Shown: positions 36,090 through 47,360, numbered from the stretch's first letter. The stretch is DNA of 64,000 bases from Sinotaia quadrata (GCA_028829895.1 CM054178.1:22797701-22861700), one strand, 5' to 3'. The notes: generated from the letters alone by a model not told the origin. Program-made: numbers and translations.

Positions 36090-36365
36090 TTGTTATGTCT
36101 GAAAAGGAGTGTGGTGTCTTGTGCTGGAGAATTGTTGGAGTGTGGTGTCTTGTGCTGGAGCTTTGTTGGAGTGTGGTGTCTTGTGCTGGAGAATTGTTGG
36201 AGTGTGGTGTCTTGTGCTGGAGCTTTGTTGGAGTGTGGTGTCTTGTGCTGGAGAATTGTTGTAGTGTGGTGTCTTGTGCTGGAGAATTGTTGGAGTGTGG
36301 TGTCTTGTGCTGGAGCTTTGTTGGAGTGTGGTGTCTTGTGCCGGAGATTTGTTAGAGTGTCTGAA
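36090..36365. repeat. 31-bp tandem repeat, 9 copies
   Basis: Unit gagtgtggtgtcttgtgctg plus gagaattgttg or gagctttgttg; starts about 80 bp after the exon 3 donor. Confidence 0.96.
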
Positions 36366-36809
36366 ATATCTAAGTGTAATTAAGGACTGCGTGTATGTGA
36401 GTGACTATGTCTGATATGTTGTGCCTAGCTCGTATTACTGTCAACACAGTGTCATGACGTGCGTCAAGCATGCCAAAATGCATCTGAGCTTGGAGTGTGT
36501 AGCATTTAGTATGATGAGAGTTAGCTATATCGAGCTCAGTACTAGCAACAAAAACCCCAACAGCCATAACCAAGCATACATGTTCGGTGTGTCATTCGCG
36601 CCAAACTCGTAAAGACATTAATTAAATGCTTGCACTTAACAGTTCAGTAGCGTAATAATGAAATGATATGAAACAAACCATTGTTGTTCGTTTCTTAGTG
36701 TCCCATTACAAACAGCTTTATCTTAGCCATTTTCGAACTGCATTAATGTCTTTTCTTTAAAGTATGTTTTTCGTCGTTTTTGTTGCGAAAGATGTGAAGT
36801 GGATTTCAG

Positions 36810-37024
36810 GCCTCCACACCCTGTGCATGCAAGTCTGAGCGGCAGTAGCAGCACCTACGTCAACACAAGCATCTCTGACACCGACGGCAGCCCCACCAGC
36901 GTCAGTGACACACCTGCCATGCCGTTGTTGGACGACGTGAAAGACAAGTCGCGAAAAATTATCCACAACATCGGCAGCGGTTCCAGACCTGTATCTGCAG
37001 AGTTTAACATCGGAGACGTTGAAG
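36810..37024 (+). CDS. Fife/PCLO-like: Piccolo/Fife-like protein, exon 4 (Ser/Thr-rich linker)
   Basis: Acceptor gatttcag at 36807-36809. Joined to the AG left over from exon 3 it reads RPPHPVHASLSGSSSTYVNT, then an acidic stretch ending FNIGDVE. The donor GAAG|gtgcga at 37024/37025 leaves phase 1 and joins the next exon to give DVEDLMNGMYR. A second possible donor at 37040/37041 (gccg|gtagaa) is also open but gives a Cys-rich and less natural reading of exon 5. A 46-bp minisatellite begins exactly at that second GT. The amino end of the exon is secure; the donor is less so. Confidence 0.8.
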
Positions 37025-37040
37025 GTGCGACGGCATGCCG

Positions 37041-37410
37041 GTAGAAAGCGTTACGTAATGCAGAGGTCTTCAGGTGTAAGTCATAGGTAGAAAGCGTTAC
37101 GTAATGCAGAGGTCTTCAGGTGTAAGTCATAGGTAGAAAGCGTTACGTAATGCAGAGGTCTTCAGGTGTAAGTCATAGGTAGAAAGCGTTACGTAATGCA
37201 GAGGTCTTCAGGTGTAAGTCATAGGTAGAAAGCGTTACGTAATGCAGAGGTCTTCAGGTGTAAGTCATAGGTTGAAAGCGTTACGTAATGCAGAGGTCTT
37301 CAGGTGTAAGTCATAGGTAGAAAGCGTTACGTAATGCAGAGGTCTTCAGGTGTAAGTCATAGGTAGAAAGCGTTACGTAATGCAGAGGTCTTCAGATGTA
37401 ATTTTTAGGT
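37041..37410. repeat. 46-bp tandem repeat, 8 copies, touching the exon 4 donor
   Basis: Unit gtagaaagcgttacgtaatg, cagaggtcttcaggtgtaag, tcatag. The first copy begins 16 bp after the chosen donor. Confidence 0.97.
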
Positions 37411-38684
37411 AGAAGTTGTTACGCTATGTGGAGGTCTTCGGATGTAAGTAATACATCATTTTGTCTGGTACTGTTCAGTGTTGTAGAGGTATTTAGCATT
37501 AACTAATACTCGATTTATCCTTTTTAATCTACAAATGAACAGAGTCATTTCCCTTGAAAGAACATCAAGAATAACTGTACCAATAAATTACCTTTTATTT
37601 AGTATAGCTTTCGTAAGACTTTATAACTTGGATGGTGACGCCTTAGTAAGACTTTGTAACTCCCCTTGATTAATGGCTTTTCAGTAAGACAGAATAACTT
37701 CCCTTGGCTGATAGAACTTCAGATAAGTTTGTATAAAAAAAGAAACTATTACTGGGTCTAACGTACCGTTAGCTCTAATCCTGCCTTTACCCATCCCACC
37801 ATAATGACCCACTCCTACCCTACCATATCTTGCTGCGAAATCGGCGTAGGCCGGAAACGTCCCCCATTAAACTGCCTATCTGAAGCTTGTATAACTTCCT
37901 TCCCTTGGTTGGAGGAGATTTGCCAGATTATATAGTCATCCTTTAGTCAAAGGAACTCCAAAGGAATTTAGTGACTTTCAATTCAAAGACTACAGTATTT
38001 ATAGATGGTGCTAATTGTATTTGATCGAAGCCCCTACGTTTGCATTAGATTCTTTCTGACCTGTGCTTTTCATTAATGCACAGAGTACAACTGGTAATGG
38101 AGAACATTATTGAGCACAAAATATACAGTCCAATACTGGTAATACTCAGACCATTCTCTTTGTACTCGAAATAATTACTCTAGAGCAGTCTTTCTCAACC
38201 TTTTTATACGCTGGAGGAACCATTGAAGTAATTTTCAGGTCAAAAGTATTATATCTACTATATTTATTTTTTTAAACATTATCTCTCGGGGAACCCCTAG
38301 AGTCCTCTTGCAGAACCCCGCGGTTGAGAAACCCTGCTCAAGGTAGTCTTATCATGAATACATTCCACACTCATAAAGATTTTCAGTCCAGTTGTTAAAT
38401 GCATGTGTGCAATCTGGACCACTTCCTGTTATGCCATATAAACAACATCAATTTTCAGTCCAACCTTGTGCGAAGAGTGAAAGTAATTGTGGTTGATTTT
38501 TGTACTGATCCGTTTTTATTGCATAATGTTTAAAGTTGTGGGTTTTTCAAAATTGTGACGCTATAAAATGAGACATTATTCAATAAATTTTATGATATTA
38601 AATCATTTATCTTCAAGAATAATAAAATATCATCGAATCCTCGCTAGTATTTCAGTATAAGGCTACGTTTCTTATTTCCCCTAG
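37411..38684. other. Intron sequence between exons 4 and 5
   Basis: Short loose repeats (agtaagactttrtaact, 37610-37720) and the hAT-like MITE. No gene seen. Confidence 0.6.
38186..38336. mobile_element. hAT-like MITE, 151 bp
   Basis: Termini CAGTCTTTCTCAACC and, on the other strand, CAGGGTTTCTCAACC form an imperfect inverted repeat (13 of 15). The body has the ggaacccc... and gaaccccgcggttgag style seen in non-autonomous hAT elements of many animals. The 8-bp flanks match only in part (5 of 8). Lies in the intron between exons 4 and 5. Confidence 0.6.
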
Positions 38685-38806
38685 ATCTCATGAATGGGAT
38701 GTACCGTGTGGAAAGCGACAACAGTGTCGATGCGGACGAACCTATTATGAAACACTTGATGGAAGGGGGTGTGACTATCCTCAAACAAATGGAGAGGAAA
38801 AGGAGG
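38685..38806 (+). CDS. Fife/PCLO-like: Piccolo/Fife-like protein, exon 5 (pre-PDZ linker)
   Basis: Acceptor tttcccctag, donor aggagg|gtaagt. With one base carried from exon 4 it gives 41 codons reading DLMNGMYRVESDNSVDADEP, then a short amphipathic segment (HLMEGGVTILKQMERKRR). It ends in phase 0 and leads directly into the proline run that opens the PDZ region. The acidic-then-basic layout resembles the segment just before the PDZ domain in this family, but I cannot align it from memory with certainty. A GATA microsatellite begins about 20 bp after the donor. Confidence 0.78.
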
Positions 38807-38825
38807 GTAAGTCGTCATTTCAAAA

Positions 38826-38996
<171 letters not shown>

Positions 38997-39220
38997 GCCC
39001 AGAATCTCTTAACAGAATATAATAACATACAATTCTGACTATAAGACCGAGGGCAGTGAATTAATAAAGTGTTTTCTTAAACAAAAATTACAACAGCAAA
39101 AAAATAATAATAATAATAACAACCAAAATATAACCGTCATAAGTGCTAATAGTATATCCTAGGTTTCTCATTTTATACATCCTTTAGAGTCACAATATGC
39201 CCAGAAAAAGAGGACGTGAA

Positions 39221-39310
39221 ACTGACTGGTAGTTAGGTAGTGAAACTGACTGGTAGTGAGGACATGAAGCTGACTGGTAGTGAGGACTTGAAGCTGACTG
39301 GTAGTGAGGA
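39221..39310. repeat. ~22-24-bp tandem array
   Basis: About four copies of gaagctgactggtagtgagg variants, followed directly by the inverted segment. Confidence 0.85.
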
Positions 39311-39424
39311 CACAGTTCCCTAAGTCCTCACAACCAGTCATTTCAAGTCCTCACAACCAGTCAGCTTCGTCCTCACTACCAGTCAGCTTCAAGCTGACTG
39401 GTTGTGAGGACTTAGGGAACTGTG
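39311..39424. repeat. Inverted repeat, 29-bp perfect arms
   Basis: cacagttccctaagtcctca begins the left arm (39311-39339); its exact reverse complement is at 39396-39424. The spacer holds gtcctcactaccagtcagct, the reverse complement of the tandem unit just to the left (39221-39310). Confidence 0.92.
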
Positions 39425-40150
39425 TACGATACTCTGTAGTGCGCTGCACGCTCCAAATGCAAAGTACTGATCACATTTCATTCTCAGAGGCCCCACCCAC
39501 ATTGCAGAATAGCTCAGATAAGCTCCTTGGGGCTTAGTTCAAGTCGATCTTTACAAATACGAATAATGACTAGTGACGTAAATAAACTGAAAGGTTATTT
39601 TTTGGGGGGGAATCATCATGATTATATTATGTTATGAGTTCTAATTTGAAGCAGAATTCTTCTGCATATATTACCAATGATGAAATTGTCATATTTGGGC
39701 ATACAGTAGATGTGGAATTTAATTCCTACAGGTCAAAGGTGAATATTCATACAGCTCTTTATTTCCGTCTGTTGTTTTTTTCTTTGAGTGGAGGGGGGAA
39801 TACGCTTTGATGATAATTATGTGGTGTTCACAGTGTCCACGATTATTTTCTGTGACACTTATTATTTATAAAATTGTGGCTAACAAGAGATGACCTTTGT
39901 TTGTATTTTGTCGAATTCTATAAACTAATATCAGTCACTCATATATCACCGAATTAATAATGGACGGCAAATAATACATTGATACATTCTTAAAATTAAT
40001 CTATAAATTAATGTAATTTTTTAAATCTTAATATCATCGGGACCTGGAGTTTCGGAGTGCCCCAGACTACTGTGAGAATGTTGCCGGTGTGGAATTCAGT
40101 AAGACTTCAATTTGACAGAGGTTTTACTACAGGGAATGATAGATCGTACT
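39425..40150. other. AT-rich intron sequence
   Basis: Nothing recognised. Confidence 0.55.
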
Positions 40151-40745
40151 TTGTTCTTTATGTCCAACTTTCCTTTTCAAATTATGTATTTCTATCTTCC
40201 CTTTTAAGTTCTTTATTTCCAACTTTCCTTTTCAAGTTATGTCCAACTTCCCTCTCCATGTTCTTTATGCCCAACGTCTCTTTAGCAGTTCTTGATGTCC
40301 AAATTCCCCTTTTCAAGTTCTTTATGTTTAATCTTTCAAGATTTTATGTCCAATATCCCTTTTGAAGTTCTTCACTTCCAATTTCCCCTTTCAAGTCCAA
40401 CTTCCCTTTACAATTTCTTTATTTCCAGCTTCCCTTTTAAAGTTCTTTTACTTTGATTGTGTCATCCTTCTTTGACATTTCCTAACATTGTCTTAGATTG
40501 GACCACCCTACTTTGACAATAATTATCTTTGTCTTTGACTAGGCCATCCTGCTTTGGCATAAACATTGTCCTTGATTAGGTTCTCTTGCTTTGGCATTAA
40601 TTAACTTTGTCCTTGATTGGGTCACCCTCCTTTGGCATTAACTTTGTCCTTGATTGGGTCAACTTGCTTTGGCATTAAGAAACACTGTTTGATTAGGTCA
40701 CCCTGTTTTGGCATTAAGAAATAATTTTTGATTGGGTCGTTCTGC
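40151..40745. repeat. Two adjoining degenerate arrays
   Basis: 40151-40450: ccaactttccttttcaagtt and ctttatg variants. 40451-40745: gattgggtcaccctgctttg and gcattaac variants. Confidence 0.85.
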
Positions 40746-41191
40746 TCTAGTATCAGCATCGTGCGTGGAAGCCTAATTTATCTTTTTGCATGCAACCAAA
40801 ATTACTATGCTTTCCTTCCGAGCGCCTTCATGAAATTGGAAAACAAATTGAAATTCTTTCTCTGCCCAAAGCCAGGAAAATCATTAAATGACAGTGGATA
40901 AGAAACACTTTGCCTTCTCGTTTTTGCTGTCATTACTTCTGCTATTTCTAGTCAGTGATGCTACTGTAGAATGTCGACATAAATTATTCATTCTGTCTCT
41001 CTGTCTGTCTGTCTGTCTGTGTGTCTCTGTCTCTCCCTCTCTCTCATTCTCTTCTACCACCCCGCCCCAGCCGATCATGAAATCTCGTTCTTTCTGATAC
41101 AATGTCTGCGGAATATCCTAAGCCTCACAAAGTTTGTCATTGCACTGTTATTAACTTTGTATTTCCATTTTTTTATTCTTCCTGATTGTAG

Positions 41192-41276
41192 CCACCACCG
41201 CCAGAACCCACACGCTACGACTTCCCCGTTAAGCGCATTCTCGTCACCAGAGACCCCAAAGATCGCTCTGTTGCAG
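41192..41276 (+). CDS. Fife/PCLO-like: Piccolo/Fife-like protein, exon 6 (start of PDZ domain)
   Basis: Acceptor ctgattgtag, donor ttgcag|gtatgt. It encodes PPPPEPTRYDFPVKRILVTR, then DPKDRSVAG. The FPxKRIxxTRDPKDRSV block just before the glycine loop is a strong Piccolo-family signature and separates this gene from classical RIM. Length 85 nt, phase 0 in and phase 1 out, so the carboxylate-binding glycine loop is split across the next intron. This exon is the best single marker for the family assignment. Confidence 0.94.
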
Positions 41277-41957
41277 GTATGTCTCTTGCTTGCCGTAGAA
41301 AAGTGCCATTTCAAAACCTAAATCCCGCCTGACTGATTATAGTGCTCAGACATGCTTCTTTGTCTCCTTGTTCATTTCAATGATCTAGACAAGAGAATTA
41401 GTCTTCTGAATTTTAACGACAACGTCAATGATCAACGACTTTTATCATCATAGATGATAATGGTTGTAGCAGTTGTTGCAGATGAATGCGACGATTGATT
41501 GTGATTTTAGTAAAGAATAGTTGGTGTTGATGATAATTGTTTATGATGATTGATGAGGGTGACGATGATTATGATGATGATTAATGATGATTTATGAGAT
41601 TTCATATCGATAGCGATGACGATGGCAATGATAAGGAGGAGGAGGAAGAGGAGGTTAGTGGTACAAACGCTTTACTGTCAAGCTGTCTGTTGTACATTTA
41701 GTTTTGAACCACCCTTATCATTCTATAACTATTTTATTTATCATTTCATACTTTAAATGTAACTTGCATTTTTCAGTACTTTTGGAAAACGATTTTTGTT
41801 CAATTCTGGAAACAGTTATCAATATATCATAACTATTCCTTGCCTATGAACATTAGTTTTCAGTATGAAAATTACTTTTCTTGATGAGTTACTGAGAGTC
41901 GTTTGTCCACAATTTGTACATCGTGAACATTGTCTTCTGGTCTTCTCTCTCTTGAAG
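41277..41957. other. Intron between exons 6 and 7
   Basis: gatgatgatt-rich stretch at 41450-41660; otherwise unique. Confidence 0.6.
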
Positions 41958-42083
41958 GTAATGGTATCGGAATGAAAATCGTGGGTGGAAAGGAACTGCC
42001 CGGTACTTCAGAAACAGGTGCCTTTGTCACTGCCATTTACCCTGGTTTGATAGCAGATCAGCTCCATGGAGAACTTGAAATTG
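41958..42083 (+). CDS. Fife/PCLO-like: Piccolo/Fife-like protein, exon 7 (PDZ core)
   Basis: Acceptor ctcttgaag, donor gaaattg|gtaagg, phase 1 in and out. It reads GNGIGMKIVGGKELPG, then ETGAFVTAIYPG. GIGM is the GLGF-type carboxylate-binding loop and VGGKELPG is the family insertion after strand B. PDZ domains bind C-terminal tails of partner proteins at the active zone; the partner cannot be read from sequence. The exon is short (126 nt), and the downstream continuation into intron quickly meets a stop. Confidence 0.95.
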
Positions 42084-42990
42084 GTAAGGAAGAGACAACA
42101 AATGGACTTGGAATTCAGTTGTACTGAAAATTTCAATGGATTAATATAAATTTGCGTGGAATTACTTCTACCAGCAGTAGCATTAAGTCCATAGAGAATC
42201 CCTACAAGTGATGTAAAGATGAAAGGTCATTTTATTGTGCAACAAAAATAACGTATTAGATGTGTGTTATTATTTTATTAATTATTAGATAAGATATTTT
42301 ATCTTCATGACACACAGAGCGACAGCATCGACCTGATAATTTTGAGCCCTTCGCCAAAGTGAGAGGGTTTAATCCCTGTCCTGAAAACGAATATATGAGT
42401 AGTCCTTAACCGTTTCCTAGTTAAAGATGGCGGGCATAGCGTCTAGTCTATCAGGTGGAACGATTAATCAGGTCCCGTGTGCTACAAACACGCTTAAAAT
42501 CCGTTAGGTTATTTGCCCTTAGAAAATCGCCAAAATACCCAATCAAACCTTTCTTTAATACTCAAGGCACTTTATCCGACTCTTCTAGAATATTATTTTC
42601 CCCGTGCTTCTTGCGCGCCCGTACCAAAACATCAGCGAAAGTTGGAAGCAGACTTTGGATAAGAGACGAGTGAAAAGAGATAGACTTAATAGAAAAAATG
42701 GCATTTTCGGTACTATAGTATCACTTTGAAAAGTTCTGACGATTAAAATATAATAACTGGCTGGTGATAATTCTAATGCACTCTTGTTACTTTTGTACCC
42801 CTTTTGTTAATGATGTACCCCTAGTAGATACAGTTGTTATTCTGCAATACTTTTGACAATGATGTACCGGTGGCAGCGTTAATTCAATACCGTTGTTGGT
42901 GTTGTATCGCTGATAGTATTAATGTACTGCCTTTATAAGAGATAAATCGCAAAAAAAATTCTTATATCAGCAGTGACTTGAATGCAAAAA
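42084..42990. other. Intron between exons 7 and 8, first part
   Basis: AT-rich and unique; no gene seen. Confidence 0.55.
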
Positions 42991-42994
42991 AGCT

Positions 42995-43378
42995 AGCTCC
43001 CTGTATGTCTGTGGTCGTGAGTGCAATAAAACTAGCGCCCTGAGCAGCAGTGGTCCTGAGGTGCAATAAAACTAGCGCCCTTTCTGTCAATGGCTGTGAG
43101 TTCAATAAAACTAGTGCCCTGTTTATCAAGGATCTTCAGTGCAATAAAACTAGTTCCGTGTCTGTCAGTGGTCGTGAGTGAAATAAAACTAGTTCCCTGT
43201 CTGTCAGTGGTCGTGAGTGAAATAAAACTAGTTCCCTGTCTGTCAGTGGTCGTGAGTGAAATAAAACTAGTTCCCTGTCTGTCAGTGGTCGTGAGTGAAA
43301 TAAAACTAGTTCCCTGTCTGTCAGTGGTCGTGAGTGAAATAAAACTAGTTCCCTGTCAGTCAGTGGAAGTGAAAACGT
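42995..43378. repeat. 39-bp tandem repeat, ~9 copies
   Basis: Unit gagtgaaataaaactagttc plus cctgtctgtcagtggtcgt; the left copies are diverged and the right five near identical. Confidence 0.95.
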
Positions 43379-43570
43379 TTCCTAGTGCGCAACGTACCTA
43401 GTGCCGTCTTCTTTTTTCCCCTTCTATCTGGTACATGCGCTTGTGAATGACAGTACTAAAGTTGTACTGGAGAATGACAGTACTACACTATAGGTGTACT
43501 TTAAAAGGACATTACTATTGGTGTATTCTGTGGAATGACAGCACTCTATACATTTGTTTTCAACCCACAG

Positions 43571-43679
43571 GGGACCAGGTCTTGGAATGGAATGGCATCA
43601 AACTGACCGGCAAAACCTATGAAGATGTTCAACAGATCATCAACCAGACTAATGGGGAAATCGAGCTTGTTGTCAAAGC
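43571..43679 (+). CDS. Fife/PCLO-like: Piccolo/Fife-like protein, exon 8 (end of PDZ domain)
   Basis: Acceptor caacccacag, donor caaagc|gtgagt, phase 1 in and phase 2 out. With the carried base it reads [20 protein letters not shown], then [26 protein letters not shown] is the hallmark PDZ strand D-E segment shared by RIM and Piccolo, and TYEDVQQII is the alpha-B helix lining the ligand groove. Together with exons 6 and 7 it completes one PDZ domain of about 90 residues. A 39-bp minisatellite ends about 190 bp upstream of the acceptor. Confidence 0.95.
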
Positions 43680-43853
43680 GTGAGTGATCTGCCCTTGCAT
43701 AGCACTTTTTTTCTCATATTTCAAATAGGCCTTTTGCTTCTAAACTCAACATTGACAATTTATTTCTTACGATGCATATATAATTATGTAATTTATTGGG
43801 ATGACCCTCACTTTGCTGATTGTCTTTAACTGAACTTTCTGGAATCACTACAG

Positions 43854-43945
43854 AACACACCCTGTTGGTGTCAGCGATGTAAGTCATAAACAAGGAGAGA
43901 GCTGCCACTCCTCTTACGACAACCTACCCGGTTTTGACGATCTGG
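43854..43945 (+). CDS. Fife/PCLO-like: Piccolo/Fife-like protein, exon 9 (post-PDZ linker)
   Basis: Acceptor aatcactacag, donor gatctgg|gtgagt, phase 2 in and phase 1 out. Encodes ATHPVGVSDVSHKQGESCHS, then SYDNLPGFDDLG. Exon 8 and exon 9 are separated by only 174 bp of intron. An internal GTAAGT at 43879 looks like a cryptic donor; using it would break the frame in the next exon. No domain is recognised, and the segment is a linker. Confidence 0.87.
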
Positions 43946-44439
43946 GTGAGTGCTTTAAGGCATAATTAGAATAATTTTTCATAGTCCTTTAGTTTAAAAT
44001 AAATTACTACCTCATGTTTGTAAAATCCATTCAAGCAAATTAAGGCTTCGTGTTCATAAATTCGTTTAGTTTAAAAACAAATCTGGACATCACTTTTTAA
44101 AATCCTTGAGTTTAAAACAAATGTTATGTCTCATTTTCTGTAGTTCAAAATTTAGAACTCTCTTTCGTTTAAAAACGAATTTAGACGTCCTTGTTTAATG
44201 TGCTTTAGTTAAGAAATGTAGACCTCATTTTCATTTGCTTTAGTTGAATGTAAATCTACGCATGCAGGTCTCATTCTTTTAATGTGCGTTATAACAAATG
44301 AAAATATAATTTTCGTAAATTTTTTAACAGATTTAAACCTCAGCCTCACTAACAGCGTTAACATAACTTACATTTCTTTCTTAATCATTTGCAAGTAAAC
44401 CAATATAAGCCGACGTCTTTCATTCTTTCCAAAGTACTG

Positions 44440-44740
44440 TTGAAAAAAGTCACGAGGTTTTGATACAAGTACTGTATTAAGACCTCTTTGCGTTTTTCAA
44501 AAAACTGAATTAAAACCTCATGACTTTTTTCAAAAGTACTGTATTAAGACCTCTTTACTTTTTTCAAAAGTAATGACTTTTTTCCAAAGTGCTGTGTTAA
44601 GATCTCGTGACTTTTTCAAAAGTGCTGTATTAAGACCTCATGACTTGTTTTTCAAAGTGCTGAATTAAGACCTCATCTTTTTTCCAATGTACTGTATTAA
44701 GACCTCATGACCTTTTTCAGAAGTACTGTGTTAAGACACC
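44440..44740. repeat. ~34-bp degenerate tandem repeat, ~8 copies
   Basis: Core tgtattaagacctcatgact plus tttttcaaaagtac. Confidence 0.92.
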
Positions 44741-45214
44741 AAAACCTTTCTTATTTACTGTGATGACTGAACTTTTTAATTACTGACACCATGACCTAAT
44801 TTCGTTTTTTGCGACATGGAAACATTTTCCTTTACTCTGACGTCAAAACACTTTTAATTAATAGTAGTCTGATCGCCAAAAACTGCTTCACTTCTGTGAA
44901 CAGCTTTTCCATTCACGAGTACTTGAATGTGTTTGTAGGATGTCATCATCTGGAAACGTAATCACACCGTATTTCATGGAAACGTAATTACACCGTATTT
45001 CATTGTTGTTATCAGTTCACTTAACTAACTTAACTCCGATTCCCGTATTTGCTTGATTTATGTACAGGTAAATCTTATTTCAAAGTTTTTATTTGGCCAG
45101 TTGTTTTTAAATATAAATGTTCAAAAAATTAAATTAAAAAAGAAATAATCCTGGCTTTATATCTCACATCCTCAATAGGGATAGCAGTCATTTTGTTAAA
45201 CCTCATTTATTTTC

Positions 45215-45520
45215 CTGATTTGACACACACGACAGTAATGATTTTCTAATTTATGATCCAGCACTGTCACATATGACAGAAGTGTTTCTCTAATTTATGA
45301 TCCAGCACTGTCACACTTGACAGTAGTATTATTCTAATTTATGATTCGACACTGTCACATTTGGCAGTAGTATTATTCTAATTTATGATTCGGCACTGCC
45401 ACACATGAAAGTAGTATTATTCCTTTTATGATCCGGCGCTGTCACAAGTGACTGTAGCGCCATTTTGTCACAATTTCTCATCCGGCATTGTCACAAGTGC
45501 TACGTAGTATCATTATTACT
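45215..45520. repeat. ~60-bp degenerate repeat, ~5 copies
   Basis: Core taatttatgatccagcactg with tcacatatgacagtagtatt. Confidence 0.88.
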
Positions 45521-46251
45521 CTTAATTTGAGACCCAGCATTTCTAGATTTTATATTATCATCATTATTAATCCTAATTTATAGTTCAACATAGTTCTTAT
45601 TGACTGCAGTAACATTGTGAATCATTTGTCAGTATCAATATTAATCATCTGTCAGTATCATTGCTACTACTGCTATGTAGTCCAGTACTTTCCCTAATGA
45701 TTGCAGTGTCATTGTTAATCCTCATTTATGGACGAGCATTGTGCCAAATCATTCAGGTATCATTGTTTCTAATGATGTATAGTTCAGTACTGTCCCAAAT
45801 GATTGCAGTGTACTTATTAATCCTCGTTGTAACAAATCACAGCAATATCATTGTGTATGCATACTTTATGGCCTATCATTGTCAGAAAAAAATGTAGCAG
45901 CGTCTGTGTTAATCCAAGATTGTTCTCAGCAATATCAAAAATGTTAGCAATAGCATTGTTATGTCTTTGAGAAGTGTTCGTATCAATTGCAGGAAACATG
46001 TGACAGAGTCAAATGAATTCCTCAACCTTCCCACCTCTGCCCACCCCATCAAATTAAAGTAGAAATCACCCTTTAAATTAGCTTCCATGAAGTGGACGTG
46101 TTGTTACATTTAAAGAGATAGCTAGGCCTTCACACTCTCATCTGTCAGCCTAAATACATAGCAACAAAAAGCTACCAACTAAATAATAATCTTTAAAGTA
46201 GCATTTGTGGATTGGATACATTTGTGGATTAGATACGTTTATGGATTGCAG
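45521..46251. other. Intron before exon 10
   Basis: Loose repeats of gcagtgtcattgttaatcct (45650-45850); no gene. Confidence 0.55.
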
Positions 46252-47360
46252 TTAAAGAGATAAGAGCGGGCCAAAGTGCACGTCAGGGTGTTGACCCACG
46301 ACTACTGGCAGCTCAATTAGAGGAAATTCAGGAGGCAGCTTCCCCTGCGGAGCAGTCACCTTCATCATCACAGCACGGCCCACCCACACCTTCTGTGTCT
46401 TCGCCGTGCAGCACGCCCAGATCAGACCCAACCTCCACTTCCTCGGACAAGCAGCGACCCTCTGGTGGCAGACACACACCTGACAGGAGAGACAGGGACA
46501 GGACTGATCGTCGCGGAGACAGTGGCAGGGGTAGTGGTGGAAGTGGTGTAGGGGGTGGGGGAGGTGGCGGAGGGACAGGCAACGGTGGCACCGAGAGACA
46601 TCAGAGGCGTACCACGCGCCATCATCGAGATGGCGAGCGTGACCGGGAAAAGAGCAGAGGTCAGGACAGATGCAAAGGTGAGAGAGAGCAAGACAGAGAC
46701 AGAAGCGAACAGCGAGACCGGGAACCCCAGCGCGGAGAGAAAGACGCTAGCCGAGACAGAGATCGCGGAGAGAAAGACTCTAGCCGAGACAGAGACCGCG
46801 GAGAGAAAGACGCTAGCCGAGACCGAGATCGAGGAGAGAAAGACGCTAGCCGAGACCGAGAGCGAGGAGAGAAAGACTCTAGCCGGGACAGGGACCGCGG
46901 AGAGAGAGACTCCAATCAGGACAGGGATCGAGACAGGGCTTCCTCTTTCCGGGTCAAGGATGGTTCAGGGCGAGATCGAGACCGAGACCGGAGTGACAGA
47001 GACAGACTGAGGGACCGGCAATACAAGGCCACCACGCCTGACAGAGGCGCCACTCCAACCCACTCCAACCAAACGCAGGACCGCTGCCAGCTACTCCATT
47101 CAGATGGGTCGGAAGACAGCGCCCTACCGCCTAGCAGCACGAGCACAGCTTCGTCCATCGCCGCTGCAGTCGCTGCAGCTACAGCCGCGACGCCCGCAAG
47201 CTCCGGGGAAGTGGTCGTCAGGACGAGCGCTGATATGCAAAGCAACGAACGGCGGCGTAACACGGCTCCAGCTTCCCCGGAACTTGCTCCCCGGTCGCGA
47301 ACACCCTCCAAAAAGAGTAAATCTGGATCCATTAGCGCCAAGCATCTGGCAGCAGCAAAG
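46252..47360 (+). CDS. Fife/PCLO-like: Piccolo/Fife-like protein, exon 10 (linker with Arg/Asp/Glu repeat)
   Basis: Acceptor ggattgcag, donor gcaaag|gtttgc, 1109 nt, phase 1 in and phase 0 out. It starts VKEIRAGQSARQGVDPRLLA and continues AQLEEIQEAAS; the GVDPxxLAAxL motif matches the start of the PDZ-C2A linker in Piccolo. A Gly tract follows (about 46540-46590), then a charged region containing a 33-bp tandem repeat coding RGEKDASRDRD about six times (about 46735-46930). The exon ends in Ala-rich and Ser/Arg-rich sequence. It is GC-rich, with no stop in the used frame. Charged disordered linkers of this kind vary greatly in length between species. Confidence 0.92.
46735..46930 (+). repeat. 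33-bp coding tandem repeat within exon 10
   Basis: About six in-frame units encoding RGEKD(A/S)SRDRD. The 33-bp length keeps the frame. Confidence 0.93.

Noticed and set aside
37025..37040. Extending exon 4 to the donor at 37040/37041
   Set aside because: Exon 5 would then read as a Cys-rich peptide and end out of phase with the PDZ exon; the 37024 donor gives a consistent frame.
46555..47010. 151-codon frame overlapping exon 10
   Set aside because: Shadow of the 33-bp coding repeat; the exon's own frame fits the splice phases and the family motif at its start.
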